From NCBI GenBank assembly GCA_007570785.1, contig ML660204.1, forward strand, positions 744,001-808,000: 64,000 bases of DNA. Reading direction: 5' to 3'. The DNA is from Antilocapra americana. Lineage: Eukaryota > Chordata > Mammalia > Artiodactyla > Antilocapridae. The notes beneath the pieces are model-generated. The model was given only the letters and a program-made list of their open reading frames with translations, was not told where the DNA came from and searched no databases. Numbering within the stretch: position 1 is the first letter of the stretch; every line of letters starts with the position of its first letter. The position numbers and the translations under genes were made by a program. Positions 42,927 to 54,345 of the stretch are shown here, piece by piece.

Positions 42927-45900
42927 GTAGGTGACACTCCCATACGTCTTCCTGCCCTGAGGTTCCTGGGGGTAAAGCCAGAGACTGCACTGAGCGTGGG
43001 GCTTTATCTGTGGCAGAAGGGCAGAGCTTTGTCCCGTCAGTGTACCTGAATGTCAGCTGTTGGAGGTCACTCGCTGAAAAATCATGGTGGTGGTTTTTAT
43101 TCAAATACTAGACTCTGATGGGTACAATATCAGATAGCCACGAACAGACTAGATTGAGTTTTTTGTTTTTTTCCTCAGTACAGGCTTACCTCATTTTATT
43201 GCACTTCACAGATACTGCATTTTTCTTTTTTTTACAAATTGAAGTTTTGTGGCAACTTTTAGTCAAGAAAGTTGGCCCAGTTTTCCAACTTTCCAACAGC
43301 TTTTGCTTGTTTCATGTCTCTGTGAACCCTTTTGGTGTTTCTCACAATATTTCAAACCCTCTACCATCAAAAAGATTACAGCTTGCTGAAGGCTCAGATG
43401 ATGACTAGCACTTTTTAGCAATAGGTATTTTTTTTCTTTTTTTAAATAATTTTTTTTAAAGGTGATAGGGACTGTTCTTTTAAAGTCTTTATTGAATTTG
43501 TTACAACATTGCCTCTGCTCTTTTGTGGTTTGGTTTTTTGGCTGAGAGGCTCACGGATTCCTAGTTCCCAATCAAACCTGCACCCCCTGCATTGGAAGGC
43601 GAAGCCCTCACCACTGGACTACCAGGGAAGTCCCCAGTAAAGTATTTTTAATTAAATATGTATATTGTTTTTTTAGAGATAATGCTATTGCACACTTAAT
43701 AGGCCACAGTATAGTATAAACATAACTTTTATATGCACTAGGAAACCGAAAAATTCATGTGACTCCTATTACTGTGACGTTTGCTTTATTGCAATGGGCT
43801 GGCACCAAACCTGCAACATCTCCAAGGTATGCCTTTGCTACTTTCCCTACCTGTGTCAGGTAATGGTGAGAATATTAGCCCCAAATTAAGCATCAGCCTT
43901 AGAAGTTTAGAAAAAAAAGGAGACCCTCTGGTCCTTCTGTAAATTGTAAAGTGCAGGCTCAGAGTGGAGAAGTTAACTTACCCAAGATCGTATTGCTCAC
44001 GTGATTATTTATGTCTCTGTAGAGTCCCTGGTGTCCTCTGGGTTAGAAGATTTCCTGAAACTTGTAAGCTCAAGAACCCCTATCTAAAGTGAAATGGAAT
44101 GTGAAAGCCCTGATGTAAAGCAGATATGACACAGCAGCTTTGAAGGAAGCAGGGCCTGCTCAGAAGTAATTTTGATCTTATCCTTGCCTTTCCATCAGGA
44201 CCATGAACGTGCCCTTTACCAGTGATGCAGACTGCCTGATGCACAGTCATTCATCCCTTGACTATCATTTATTGAGCTCCTGTCACATACCAGGCACAGT
44301 GTTCAGTGATGGGAACAGGCAGTTCTATCAGTGAACCAGACAGATGCAGGGGTGGGGTTGGGGCGGGGGGTGTTGCTGACCCTCCTTGAGTTTACTGTCT
44401 TAATAGCAGGGACAGACAACATGAGTAAATACGTGAACAAGATGACCACAGAAAGCCTCTAGTGCCTTGTCTGGAAGACAGTTGATAGGAAGGAGCTAAA
44501 ACAGGTAACAGGGTTGTATGTGACCAGGATTGCCCTCGTGGCAGTTCTGTGGTCCTCAGAAATGCCTTGGCTCTGTGTGCTCTTGTGTCTTAGGTGGATA
44601 TCAGTTGGCGGTGTCCTCGTAGACTTTCTTAGTGGCAGTCTGAATATCATTGGGAGGCTCCAGGAAAGGTCTTGGGCCAGGAGACAGGAGCCTTGACTCC
44701 ACTTGGAGTCACCATAGAATTTCAGGCAAATTACTAAACCTCATTGGGCCTTAGTTTTCTCATCTTCAGAATGAGGGAAATAGACTGTGGATCACTCAGC
44801 ATCTTACTCTCATATGTTACCATGCCACTTATGTCACAGGAGATTAATAGTAACCTTTATAGGTATGAGCACTCACAAGAACATGAGCGTAATGGGTATG
44901 ATTGATACCTTCCAGGTAGAAAGAATCACTGGGTGCCTTGCTAGAGACAGCAGTGGCATATCCAAGTGAATCCAGGACTCGAGAAGGTCTGGGTTTAAAT
45001 GCATTGTCTGCCACTTACTGACTGGTGGGTGGGGCTGTCCTGTGCATCAGCTTCTTATGTAGAACACAGGGTTAATGACACAGCTCACATAGGGCTTGTA
45101 AACAATGGGACCTCAAAGTCTTGGTGAGTTGATTCTGAATACCGTGGAGCTCTGGATTGTAGTTCCTGGATTCAGAGCTGGTTTCCAGCCAGATAGGAGC
45201 AGAAGCAGGTAAACCAAGGGGCACTATGGTCCCATATCACAAACACATCTTTTGAAATGTTTAAATGCTTTATGTGGCAAACAATTTAAATGGTACAAAT
45301 GGACATGCAGTGAAAAATAAATTGTCACACTCAAAGCCACTGTTCTCAAAGGCAGCCATTGGGGTCAGTTCTTTGTGTATCCCTCTTGAGACATTCAAAC
45401 ATGTATTCCCTTCCTTTTTTATTTTCACAGGGGATTGTGTTACGTACACCATACTGAACTTCCTTTTTTGACTTGGCTCACTGTTTCTTGGGAGATTGTT
45501 CCAGATCAGGAAGTTTAGATATATTTCATTTTCCCTTTATTGTGTCATTTAAATTTTTATAAATACACTTTTTGTTGCAAAGGAAATACATTCACGTAAT
45601 TCAAAATTCAAAAGGCATACAATGAAAATTCTTCATCACACCCAGAAAAGCTGCCTTTTCTTCTCCCCATGGGTAGCCAATGTTAGTTTCCAGTGTATCC
45701 TTTCAGAAATATTTTAAGCTCATGTGAGCAAACATGCATAAATTTTCTCTTTTCCAATGCATGGTACCATTCCATAGGCACTATTCTGTCTCATAGCTTT
45801 TTCCCACTTTATCTAGGAGCTTGTTACCTATCGTATATATAAAGCTGTCATTATTTTTAAAACGTAAGGGGGGAATTCCCTGTCGATCCAGTGGTTAGGG

Positions 45901-47497
45901 CTTTCACTGCTGTGGGGCTGGGTTCCATCGCTGGTCAGGGAACTAAGATCCCACAAGCTGCACAGCCAAAAAAGAAAGGTTGAGTCCTTTTTATGGACTC
46001 AGAATTACTTATTTAGCCAGTTCCCTACTGATGGACATCTAGATTGTTCTGACACTTTCGCTACTGAAGTCAGTGCTGCAGAGAAGAGCAGCACATGTGG
46101 CTCTGCAGGTGGTGGGGGACAGGATGTAGTCGGCATGGCACTCCATTCCGTCGCACACCTCTACAGCAGTCTTTGTGTCTGGTTGCCTGTTAGTGCACAA
46201 CTGCATTGTCTAGCCAGCCCGTATGATCTCCTTTTTTCCTCCTCTGTCCTCCATCCCTGCCTGCAGGCACATGGCCACCCACTCAGCCCAGAAACCCCAT
46301 CAGTGCATGTACTGCGATAAGATGTTTCACCGCAAGGATCATCTGCGGAACCACCTGCAGACCCATGACCCCAACAAGGAGGCCCTCCACTGTTCTGAGT
46401 GCGGTAAGAATTACAATACGAAGCTGGGCTACCGGCGCCACCTGGCCATGCATGCCGCCAGCAGTGGTGACCTCAGCTGCAAGGTGTGCCTGCAGACCTT
46501 CGAGAGTACCCAGGCCCTGCTGGAGCACCTGAAAGCCCACTCCCGCCGGGTAGCAGGTGGTGCCAAGGAGAAGAAGCACCCCTGTGACCACTGTGACCGG
46601 CGGTTCTATACGCGTAAGGATGTGCGGCGGCACCTGGTGGTCCACACAGGCCGGAAGGACTTCCTGTGCCAGTACTGTGCCCAGCGATTCGGCCGCAAAG
46701 ACCACCTGACACGTCATGTCAAGAAGAGCCACTCACAAGAGCTGCTCAAGATCAAGACAGAGCCAGTGGACATGTTAGGCCTACTCAGCTGCAGTTCCAC
46801 AGTCAACGTGAAGGAAGAGCTGAGCCCCGTGCTGTGCATGGCCTCTCGGGACGTGATGGGGGCCAAGGCCTTCCCTGGGATGTTGCCCATGGGCATGTAT
46901 GGTGCGCACATCCCTACCATGCCCAGTGCGGGCGTGCCACACTCCCTGGTGCACAACACGCTGCCCATGGGCATGAGCTACCCTCTGGAATCCTCACCTA
47001 TCTCTTCCCCAGCTCAGCTTCCTTCAAAATACCAGCTTGGATCTACCTCATACTTGCCCGACAAATTGCCCAAAGTGGAGGTGGATAGTTTTCTGGCAGA
47101 GCTTCCTGGAAGCCTGTCTCTCTCATCCGCTGAACCCCAGCCCACCTCACCTCAGCCGGCAGCAGCTGCGGCCCTCCTCGATGAAGCACTGCTCACCAAG
47201 AGCCCCGCCAACCTCTCTGAGGCTCTCTGCGCTGCTAATGTGGACTTCTCCCACTTACTGGGCTTTCTTCCTCTCAACCTGCCCCCATGTAACCCACCTG
47301 GGGCCACAGGAGGCCTGGTCATGGGCTACTCCCAGGCTGAGGCTCAGCCCCTGCTCACCACCTTGCAGGCTCAGCCTCAAGATCCCCCAGGAGCCGGGGG
47401 ACCGCTGAACTTTGGGCCACTGCACTCCCTGCCACCCGTGTTCACCTCTGGCCTGAGCACCACGACCCTGCCTCGTTTCCACCAGGCATTCCAGTAG
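42667..47497 (+). CDS. PLAGL2: PLAG-family zinc finger transcription factor PLAGL2 (complete)
   Basis: A nuclear C2H2 zinc-finger activator of the PLAG family. Exons 42667-42926 and 46267-47497 join through a split Arg87 codon (AG|G) to give 496 residues, the same length as human PLAGL2. Seven fingers occupy about residues 40-242. The first is irregular (Cys40-x-Cys42 with His58/His62), the second has Cys70-x4-Cys75, and fingers 3-7 are regular, the last ending in His237/His242. SUMO-type motifs follow at IKTE (Lys250) and VKEE (Lys269). The C-terminal half is rich in Pro, Ser, Leu and Ala and ends in LPRFHQAFQ, as PLAG proteins do. The exon junction falls inside finger 2. No disabling change is seen. 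Confidence 0.98.
43180..43834 (+). mobile_element. Tigger1-type DNA transposon, internally deleted, with SINE insertion
   Basis: Ends CAGGCTTACCTCATTTTATT and CTCCAAGGTATGCCT are the inverted termini. The central region keeps only the last transposase codons (SKRLQLAEGSDDD and stop, ending at 43408) before the 3' non-coding part (AATGCTATTGCACACTTAAT). A tRNA-derived SINE in antisense lies at about 43435-43637. Confidence 0.8.
43435..43637 (-). repeat. tRNA-derived SINE inside the Tigger element
   Basis: T-rich start, GCACCCCCTGCATTGGAAGG, ACTGGACTACCAGGGAAGTCC. TATTTTT motifs on both sides hint at a duplicated target. Confidence 0.75.
45872..45975 (+). repeat. tRNA-derived SINE
   Basis: GGAATTCCCTGTCGATCCAG head, GTCAGGGAACTAAGATCCCA, A-rich end. 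Confidence 0.75.
46267..47497 (+). CDS. PLAGL2: PLAGL2 last exon, coding part
   Basis: The acceptor CCTGCAG|GCAC completes Arg87 and continues HMATHSAQKP; the frame closes with TAG at 47495-47497. It carries the end of finger 2, fingers 3-7, the SUMO motifs and the whole activation region. The open frame extends upstream of the acceptor to 46223, but that part is intronic. Confidence 0.97.
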
Positions 47498-48295
47498 CCG
47501 CAAGGAGGCCCTCAGCTCAGTCCTGGCTCTGTCAGGGAGCCTCAGTACCTATCCCATCTGCATCCCCCATGAAGGCAGCTGAGCTTTCAGAGCTGGGTTC
47601 AAAAAGAAACAATTCCAGTATCTGTATGGAGCACTTGGTTTGGGGGCTTAAGCTCCAGGATTAATTCCAGGAGGAATCTTGAGCCCCAACCCCATGAAAA
47701 GATGTCATACAATAGGACTTCAGGTATTTTTACTTTTTTTTTTTTAAATCTGAATCGGGAGCCACACCTAGCCTTCTCCCTCTCCAAAGCATCGGAACCT
47801 CCTTCTCTTTGAAGAAGGGAGAGGTCTCTTGAAGACACAGAGGGTTTTACTTCGGATGACCTTGAGAGAAGTAGCCCAAGAAGCCCGTCTTCTGGTCCCA
47901 GCCTGCAGACCCTACAGCAGTTGGTCAGGCCCTCCTGCAGAGGGTCCATCGCCTGCTTCCAGTCAACAGGCAGGAGGGAAGGCCTCTGCCTGTTGTTCCC
48001 TATTACCTCCATCCCTCCTGTCCTAATGCCTCCATTTTCAGTCAGTGTTTTCCAGCAACGGTACCGTTTACACAGTCGCTTCAGACATACCATTTCACCT
48101 CCCTTGCTGAGCTGTTAGCCTTAGAATGATTGCAGTGAACATTGTTTACACACCGTGAATCCATTCCCACCAGTCCATTCCAGTTGGCACCAGCCAGAAC
48201 CACTTGGTACCTGGTGTTAACTGGAGCCCTGTTTACAAGGCGGAGTCGGGTCCCGACTTCTCTTCATTTGAGGTCACATTTTTCCCCTGTGGGGA

Positions 48296-48301
48296 AATAA
48301 A
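48296..48301 (+). terminator. PLAGL2: Proximal poly(A) signal AATAAA in the PLAGL2 3'UTR
   Basis: AATAAA is followed by TG- and T-rich sequence (GACTGTGTCTGTTCTTG near 48340). Use of this site would give a 3'UTR of about 0.8 kb. Actual use cannot be told from sequence. Confidence 0.4.
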
Positions 48302-48966
48302 CTGACTTTGGACTGCTTCAGTCTCTGCCATCTTCCATGACTGTGTCTGTTCTTGCCTTCCTTGGCAGAGTGCACAGGGAACAGGCAAGAAGATTGGAGC
48401 AGTTTTCTCACAGGTCTGCAATTCTGTTTTTCTCCAAGTACATCATGACCCCCTCACCCTCCTTTTGAACTGGAGAGAGGGGAAGAAATGAAAGGCATGC
48501 CCACTCCCCCCGCCACCCCATTCCTTAACCCCTACCCTGGATATCATGAGTTGTTATTGGTCTTGGAAGCAGGGATTTGGGTTCTAGGCTGGTGTGGCTA
48601 GCAAAGGAGAGAGTGTAAGCCCCTCATATGTCTCTCCTACCTGTCCCATTTTCAGGAAGTTGTGGAATTGTTGGAAGAAGAGTTTTCAGAAAGTTAGGAC
48701 TGGGCAGATAATTAAGTCCTAATCATCATTGTATCATGTATGGGGGTATACATCATGTATGGGATGTATCATGGGAGGTATACATCATTGCCTCCCATAG
48801 CAGACTTTTTTCTTCTCCACAGTGTTCCTCCTCTCTCTTCCACTTTGCAGTCCCTGTGGACTCAAGGCCACTGTGCATAGGCTTCTCTGCTCTCCATCAA
48901 AGAACCTCCACCTTCCTCTTGTGGCCCCTCTCACTTTTGCCCTCAGTACTCAGCAAGTTTTCTTGC

Positions 48967-48972
48967 AATAAA
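48967..48972 (+). terminator. PLAGL2: Possible poly(A) signal AATAAA (with ATTAAA at 48975)
   Basis: Two overlapping-range signals, AATAAA and ATTAAA, sit within 14 bp and are followed by TTTTGACTTGTGGGG. This is a plausible alternative end of PLAGL2 mRNA. Confidence 0.4.
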
Positions 48973-49472
48973 CGATTAAATCTCTTTTGACTTGTGGGGC
49001 TCTCTTGCTGCAGACAGCACAGCTCTTACCCAGCTGAACCTCACCCCTGCTTCATCTCAGTTCTGCACGGGCTTCGCTCTTCCCGCTCTTGGAAGGGAGG
49101 CTGCTCAGGGACCACCAGTATGGGGCCCTCTTGAGACACTTCCACTCTGATTCAGAAACACACTTCTACCTCTTTACTGTTAACTCTTACAGATGGCAGC
49201 CAGCAGTTTCTGGGCACTTCTCTCAGCAGGTGCCTCATACTGGCTTCTGGCTTCTTCACTAGGGTTTCAGGACAGACTACAAAGGAACTGCCTCAGCCTC
49301 TTCCCAGTTCGCCCCGTCCCCCTCCTGTCTAGAAATCAGTTTGGTTTATCATCAGGAACTGAGCAGGTCCAAGACCCACGCTTCTGCTTCAGCACAGGCC
49401 AGTACTCTTTTCTTTGAGGTGAAAGCCTTAAAATGTAGCTTCCTGGCCCTTGATTGGAAGCAATGTGGAGTG

Positions 49473-49478
49473 AATAAA
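49473..49478 (+). terminator. PLAGL2: Possible poly(A) signal AATAAA
   Basis: AATAAA is followed by TGTTTTC. It is another candidate alternative cleavage site in the PLAGL2 3'UTR. Confidence 0.35.
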
Positions 49479-51453
49479 CATGTTTTCATTTAGGCAGGCT
49501 AGCTTGGGATACCTTTTTTTTTAAAAAAAGACAAAACCAGATATAAAGATGTCTGGCAAGATTAGAATCAGACTAGGTGATTTGCTTCTAAAAATTAGCT
49601 TCAGTGAGTCCCAGGGACTAATTAAGGTTTACTTTTAAAAGCGTCCACCTTGGTACGCAGCCACCTTCTGCATGCTATGCATGTTATTGGGACTCGTATA
49701 TAGGAAATGGTATGTGAGGACCCAGTTGGGACTCTGCCGCCATTGTCCTTGTCGTCGCTAACCATCATCACTAGACCCAGCAACCCTCACCCTCCTTGCC
49801 ACCTTTTCTCCACCTTTTGTTTACAGAGGTAAAGGGGCCTCTGGCTATGGAATATAAAGTCTCAGACTGTTAGAGGAGTCCCTTCTCTTTGCCCTCTCTT
49901 TCCTGTCCCTTCCTTGAATTCTCTCCCCCATTAGTGATGCTGGGAAACTCACAGGACAGGCAAAGCAACTTTAAAACCTTGTAACTTGGGGCCTTGCCCC
50001 TCCTCCCCTCTTCTTCCAGTCCTGTTCCTCCCATTCTTCCTTCAATGCCCTTCCCCCCACAAAGAATTTTCCTATCACTGTGAACTTTGCTGGTGCAGAG
50101 GAACATCTGCCTTCACCTTTTTTTTTTTTTTGGACTGTAGATATCCACCAATTTCTTAAACCTCCCTTTCCAAAATTGAAAAAAAGAAAAGTCCTTATTG
50201 ACCTGTTGTTCAAAGGAAAAGAATAGCTTTATCCTACTCAGTACCAAACCCGTTTCAGTACCCTTACTGAGGACACGAGAGCCTAGTGGTTTCTGCCTAG
50301 GACAGGAGCCGTGGCATGTTGGCAGAGACCAAACAGGGACCAGGGAAAGGGGTGATGTCCCCTTCCCCACTGCCTCCAACCTCTGTCAGCGATGAGCTGC
50401 TGAGCTGCGCTGAACAGTGGCAAGCAACTCCCCCTCTGCACAGAAGCCAGTCAGGGTTAAGTGCAGTCCTGGGGGACCAGGTGGTAGCATGCCAGCTGGG
50501 TCAGCTCAGAGGATCTGCGCATCTTGGGAGAGGGGAGAGGAACAATGAGTTTTTTCCCCATAACCTTTTACAAATGGCATTTTGTTCATGGAAATCCGGG
50601 AAGCAGGTGTGATTCCCTTTTTGCTCGTAGATATTGTCTTAAGTTGAACTTCTACTGCCCTAAACTTTCCCCTAGTAGCCCTTTAAGTCCCTACACCTCC
50701 TTCTTTTTGGTAGCTGTTTTCTCCAGCCCGCCTCCATCTCCCCTCTTATCTAGGAGCTATTTTTAAGCACGACTTTTTTAACAGTTTATATTGTACAGGA
50801 TCAATATTTTGCTTTTTAACAAGGATATTTATGTAATAAGAAACTTTGCCTTAGGCAGGTGTTGGCCAGAAAAGTCCAGATTACTCTGGGACCCCACCCT
50901 GGCCTCTCCTGGAGCTCTGAACCTGCTGTGGAAGAAACTGGCTGTGACCTCACCACTGGAAAGTAGGGTCTGAGGCGAGGGAAAGGGGTGTACTGGTTCT
51001 GACAGGAGGAGGATCCACCATGGTAATCAAGTGCCTCTGTGGAGGGGTTTGAAAAGAAATGTTCTAGTTCAATTTCTTCAGATGTTTGCCTACTTCCTTA
51101 GCAGATTCTCCCCATAATGCACCTCTCCAACTCACCATTTGGCACTGGAACTCCTGAAACACCACTTCTCAGACACCTCCCTCCCTCTCTCCCAGTGGTC
51201 AAGGCTTTGGAGCCACTCTTTCGTAATACCAGATTATTTAAAGAGAGAAAAAATACAAGACAAAACCTTCTAGCACTTTGTAAACACAGTGAATAACCTC
51301 TTGGAGTATTTTTGGCTTTATATAAAACAAGGTTTTTAATTGTAAAATATAAGTGCCATTAGAAAATGCACAGGGCCTATCTTTGTTAAAGTAGATTTTT
51401 CAATGTTTTACAGAATTACATTTCCAAAAAAAGTTTTTATAATGAAGTTGTTT

Positions 51454-51459
51454 ATTAAA
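51454..51459 (+). terminator. PLAGL2: Distal PLAGL2 poly(A) signal ATTAAA
   Basis: ATTAAA lies within an AT-rich stretch and is followed about 20 bp later by a GT-rich run (GATGTGTTTGGAAGTTGTG), the usual downstream element. Cleavage is expected near 51475. Confidence 0.6.
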
Positions 51460-51478
51460 AACTTCTGAATGATGTGTT

Positions 51479-53409
51479 TGGAAGTTGTGAACCTGTCTCA
51501 TTGGGAAGGGGTTGGAGAGCACCTGAGGAAGAACTGGAGTCTAGACATCTTTAGTATCCAAGGGGATGGTGGGTATAATAGAGCCGATAGTAAGAACCCT
51601 TCACATTAGCACCTGCAAACTCTGTGCTTTGAAATGAAAGATCTTTGAGGTAAGTGGCATCATGCCATCACTTAATAATCTTAGATGCAAGAATCAAAAA
51701 ATGGACTCAGTGAAATTTCCTATTACTGCAAATGCCAGATGGAATGCAGTGTAGAGGTTAGTAATGGTTCAACAACTCAGACGTGGTAGGCTTTAGCATT
51801 TCTGTTTCTGCCATATCTTGTGCAGTTGTGACCATCCTCAGGCCATGTGGCTTGTCCCTTTATCGAAGCATGCTGCCACGATTCCAGTCATTCTCACACA
51901 GTGCTGACCAGGAACGGAAAGGGATCCTTTCCAGGCTAAGGAGAGAGGAGTCCTTTTATTCACAGAAGCCCTATAAGCATCTTCTGTCTCATTGGCCTTG
52001 ATGGTGTTCTGTGCCATCCCCAAGCCACTGTAGACCAGTGGTGACAAGACTGAGCCAAGAGGAGGAGTGTTTTCTCAGAGGAACTTCGGGGTACTGTTAA
52101 AATAAGGAATGGATACTGGTTGTCCAAGAAAAGAATGTCATCCATGGCTCAAGGTGCATAGCTTGTCGGTGACAGAGCTAGGACCTGACCTTGCCCACAC
52201 TTGTGCCTACCCATGTGGTTCAGACAGATTCTTGAAAGGAGTCATGGCTTCACCTGATGTTGCTTGGCCAGTCCACCGAAGGCAGTCATCACTGTTCTGA
52301 GCCCCATCCCTTGTACTGAGTGAGATCCTCCCATCCCGGGCTCAGACAGCTTGCTTTTCTGTGGTCTGCAGCCAGTGTCCATAGCGAAGCAGTGCAAATC
52401 GCTCCAGAGTCCAGCCCAAGATGTTATGAGACATTCCATGTTAATGTATGTTAATAGGTGTTTTATGTACAAAGGTAGTGGGCTGGCCCTTCATCTCTTT
52501 GGCCTGTTGACTTGAGTAACTCCACCCCAAAGGGTCAGACCTCTACTAGGGCCCCAAGGACATCCACTTTGCCCTCTGGGAGCTGTGTTCCTGGGAGTAG
52601 GTCTAGGGGCTCAAAGCTGTCTTTTCCATTGGATAGGAAGAAGCTGAAGCCTTTCCGGAGGACTTCCAGGTGAGGGGGTGGAGTATTAGGTGTACTGACC
52701 ACCATGGGCCACAAGTTGGGGAGCTGAGACAACAGGACTCCAGGCATGTGCAGGATTAGGGTTGCAGGGGCTGGTCCACCCAGGCTCATAATATCCAGGC
52801 ACAGGCCCTGAACTTCAGACTAGAGTTCACATTTGTAAAATGGAACAGAACAAGAGGTAGCCCCCAGGCCTATGAGGAGGTAAAGCAATATTCAGCCCAC
52901 CAGCCCATGAGGATCCAGCTCTTGGAGGGAAACCAGGCAGAGACCCACTTGCTCCCTGGTTGGCTGCATCTGAGAACTTACCTTGTCCCTGATTCTTCCA
53001 CTTCAACCTCGTTTCTTCCTTTTCCCACGAATATTCTGAGCACCTCCGTGTGCCTGACAGCTACTACACAAGTTTCAGCCTGGTCAGAGACTGAAGGATA
53101 CCTCTTGAGTCCTTCGCATTTGCCGGAGTAATTTATCCTCTGCAAAACTACCCCAAGGCCACAGTAGAGTGTGGGCACCGAGCAACTCCCACCTGTCCAC
53201 TGTGGGTGGGAAAATTACTGCTTGGCATGGTGGCTCTGATGGTTCTGTCTGTGATCTGGGTCCCTGTTTAGAGCTGTTCTTTGCTAGCTACACCCCTGCA
53301 CATCACCCCCTTTCCACCCCCGACTCCTAGTTCTGTTTGGGTGCCTGCAGTCGGAGCCCCCTGCCAATCCACCGGGTCCCTCGCCCCTTATTTGCTAGGG
53401 AACCCTTGT
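51479..53409. other. Intergenic, PLAGL2 to TSPYL relic
   Basis: 1.9 kb of ordinary sequence with no gene, RNA or clear young repeat recognised. Confidence 0.6.
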
Positions 53410-53960
53410 GAATTACATCCGAAAAGGGGTGGGGGCGCAAGCGGGCGGGGCGAGCCCCGTAGGAGAAGACCGCGGGTCTCTGCCTCCTGCAGGCGGTCCG
53501 CAGCGTCGCCCCTGCGCCCCGGCGCCCCTCCAGGCTCGAGACTCCCGCAGGTTATGGCAGACGAGGGCTCGGGGGGTGGGCTGGACACCGCCGCGCGCCG
53601 GGTCCCCGCGTCTGGGGCCCGAGAGGCTGGGGGACGTGGGCACCCGAGACCCCACAGCCCGCCCTGGGGCCGCCCCGCCTGTCCGGGGGCGCCAGGAGGA
53701 GGCCTCCGCGGCCACTGACCTGAGTCCGGAAAACCGGCCTCGTCGGGGACGGGGCCCCAGCACCCTGTCGCACAGAAGGGTCGGGGGCTCGAGCTGGAGC
53801 CGGCGGGAAGGCCGAGGAAGTGACGCCTGAGACGGGCGCCATCTTCACGGGGGACGCGGAGGGGGCGCGTGGGGAAGCAGCCGGGGGGAGAGGCGGTGAG
53901 GGTGGCGGAGGAGGAGGAGCTAGAGGTGGGAGCCGAGGCGCAGGAAGGCCTGGGGCCCCT
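53410..53960. promoter_or_regulatory. CpG island over the TSPYL pseudogene
   Basis: A dense GC- and CpG-rich block is surrounded by ordinary sequence and covers the 5' half of the broken TSPYL gene. It may be a relic of the former gene, or still act as a promoter or a methylated island. No other gene start is recognisable in it. Confidence 0.6.
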
Positions 53961-54122
53961 GAACTTGGTGGCCGGTGAACCCGCTGGAAGCCGTCAAGAG
54001 GGAGCAGGGGGCCGAGTGCCCAGGCGGACGCGGCCCACACGCGCCAGTTGCACCAGGTCCCAAGGAGCTCCATCATCCAGAGTATTTCTGGCTTCTGGGT
54101 TACTGCCTGCCTGAGAGGCTAG
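53550..54122 (+). pseudogene. TSPYL3: Decayed TSPYL-type gene (TSPYL3/TSPY26P locus)
   Basis: TSPYL genes are intronless and code for NAP/SET-domain nuclear proteins. Pieces of one can be read here in three frames. They are an N-terminal QVMADEGSGGG start at about 53551, an acidic stretch (VAEEEELEVGAEAQEGLGPLN, about 53890-53965), the NAP-domain opening PLEAVKREQ from 53981, and QADAAHTRQL followed by SSIIQSISGFWVTA from 54021, ending in a TAG at 54120. The family has IIQNIPGFWMTA at that last spot. Frame shifts separate the pieces, and the segment between QADAA and IIQ is shorter than in the family. The rest of the NAP domain is missing; a SINE lies at 54225. Its place between PLAGL2 and TM9SF4 matches human TSPY26P and mouse Tspyl3. 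Assignment is from remembered family sequence. Confidence 0.72.
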
Positions 54123-54224
54123 ACGCCACGATTACAGAGGACATAAGGAAACTTGGGCTGGTAAATATGTTCACTGTCTTGATTGTAGTAATGGTTTCAT
54201 GGTGTGTATGTATGTCAAAACATG

Positions 54225-54345
54225 AGACTTCCCTGATGATCCAGTGGTTAAGACTCTGTGCTTCCACTGCAAGGGGTTGCAAGTTTGATCTCTATTTGGG
54301 GAAGTATGATTCCACATGCCACACAGCATGACCAAATATATGTTT
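54225..54345 (+). repeat. tRNA-derived SINE
   Basis: GACTTCCCTGATGATCCAGT head, TCCACATGCCACACAGCATG end. It lies just past the last recognisable TSPYL codons. Confidence 0.75.

Larger units (their letters stand above)
42927..46266 (+). other. PLAGL2: PLAGL2 intron 2
   Basis: 3.3 kb with a Tigger1-derived element (43180-43834), an old MIR (about 44690-44780) and a short SINE (45872-45975). No exon seen. Confidence 0.8.
47498..51478 (+). other. PLAGL2: PLAGL2 3'UTR
   Basis: About 4 kb of non-coding sequence runs from the stop codon to the distal ATTAAA signal, with almost no interspersed repeat. It is AT-rich near the end. Several possible poly(A) signals occur along it: 48296-48301, 48967-48972, 49473-49478 and 51454-51459. 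The distal one is taken as the main end because of the expected transcript length. Confidence 0.7.

Noticed and set aside
46223..46266. Extra N-terminal codons before PLAGL2 fingers in a long open frame
   Set aside because: They are intronic; the acceptor CCTGCAG at 46261-46266 joins to exon 2 in frame.
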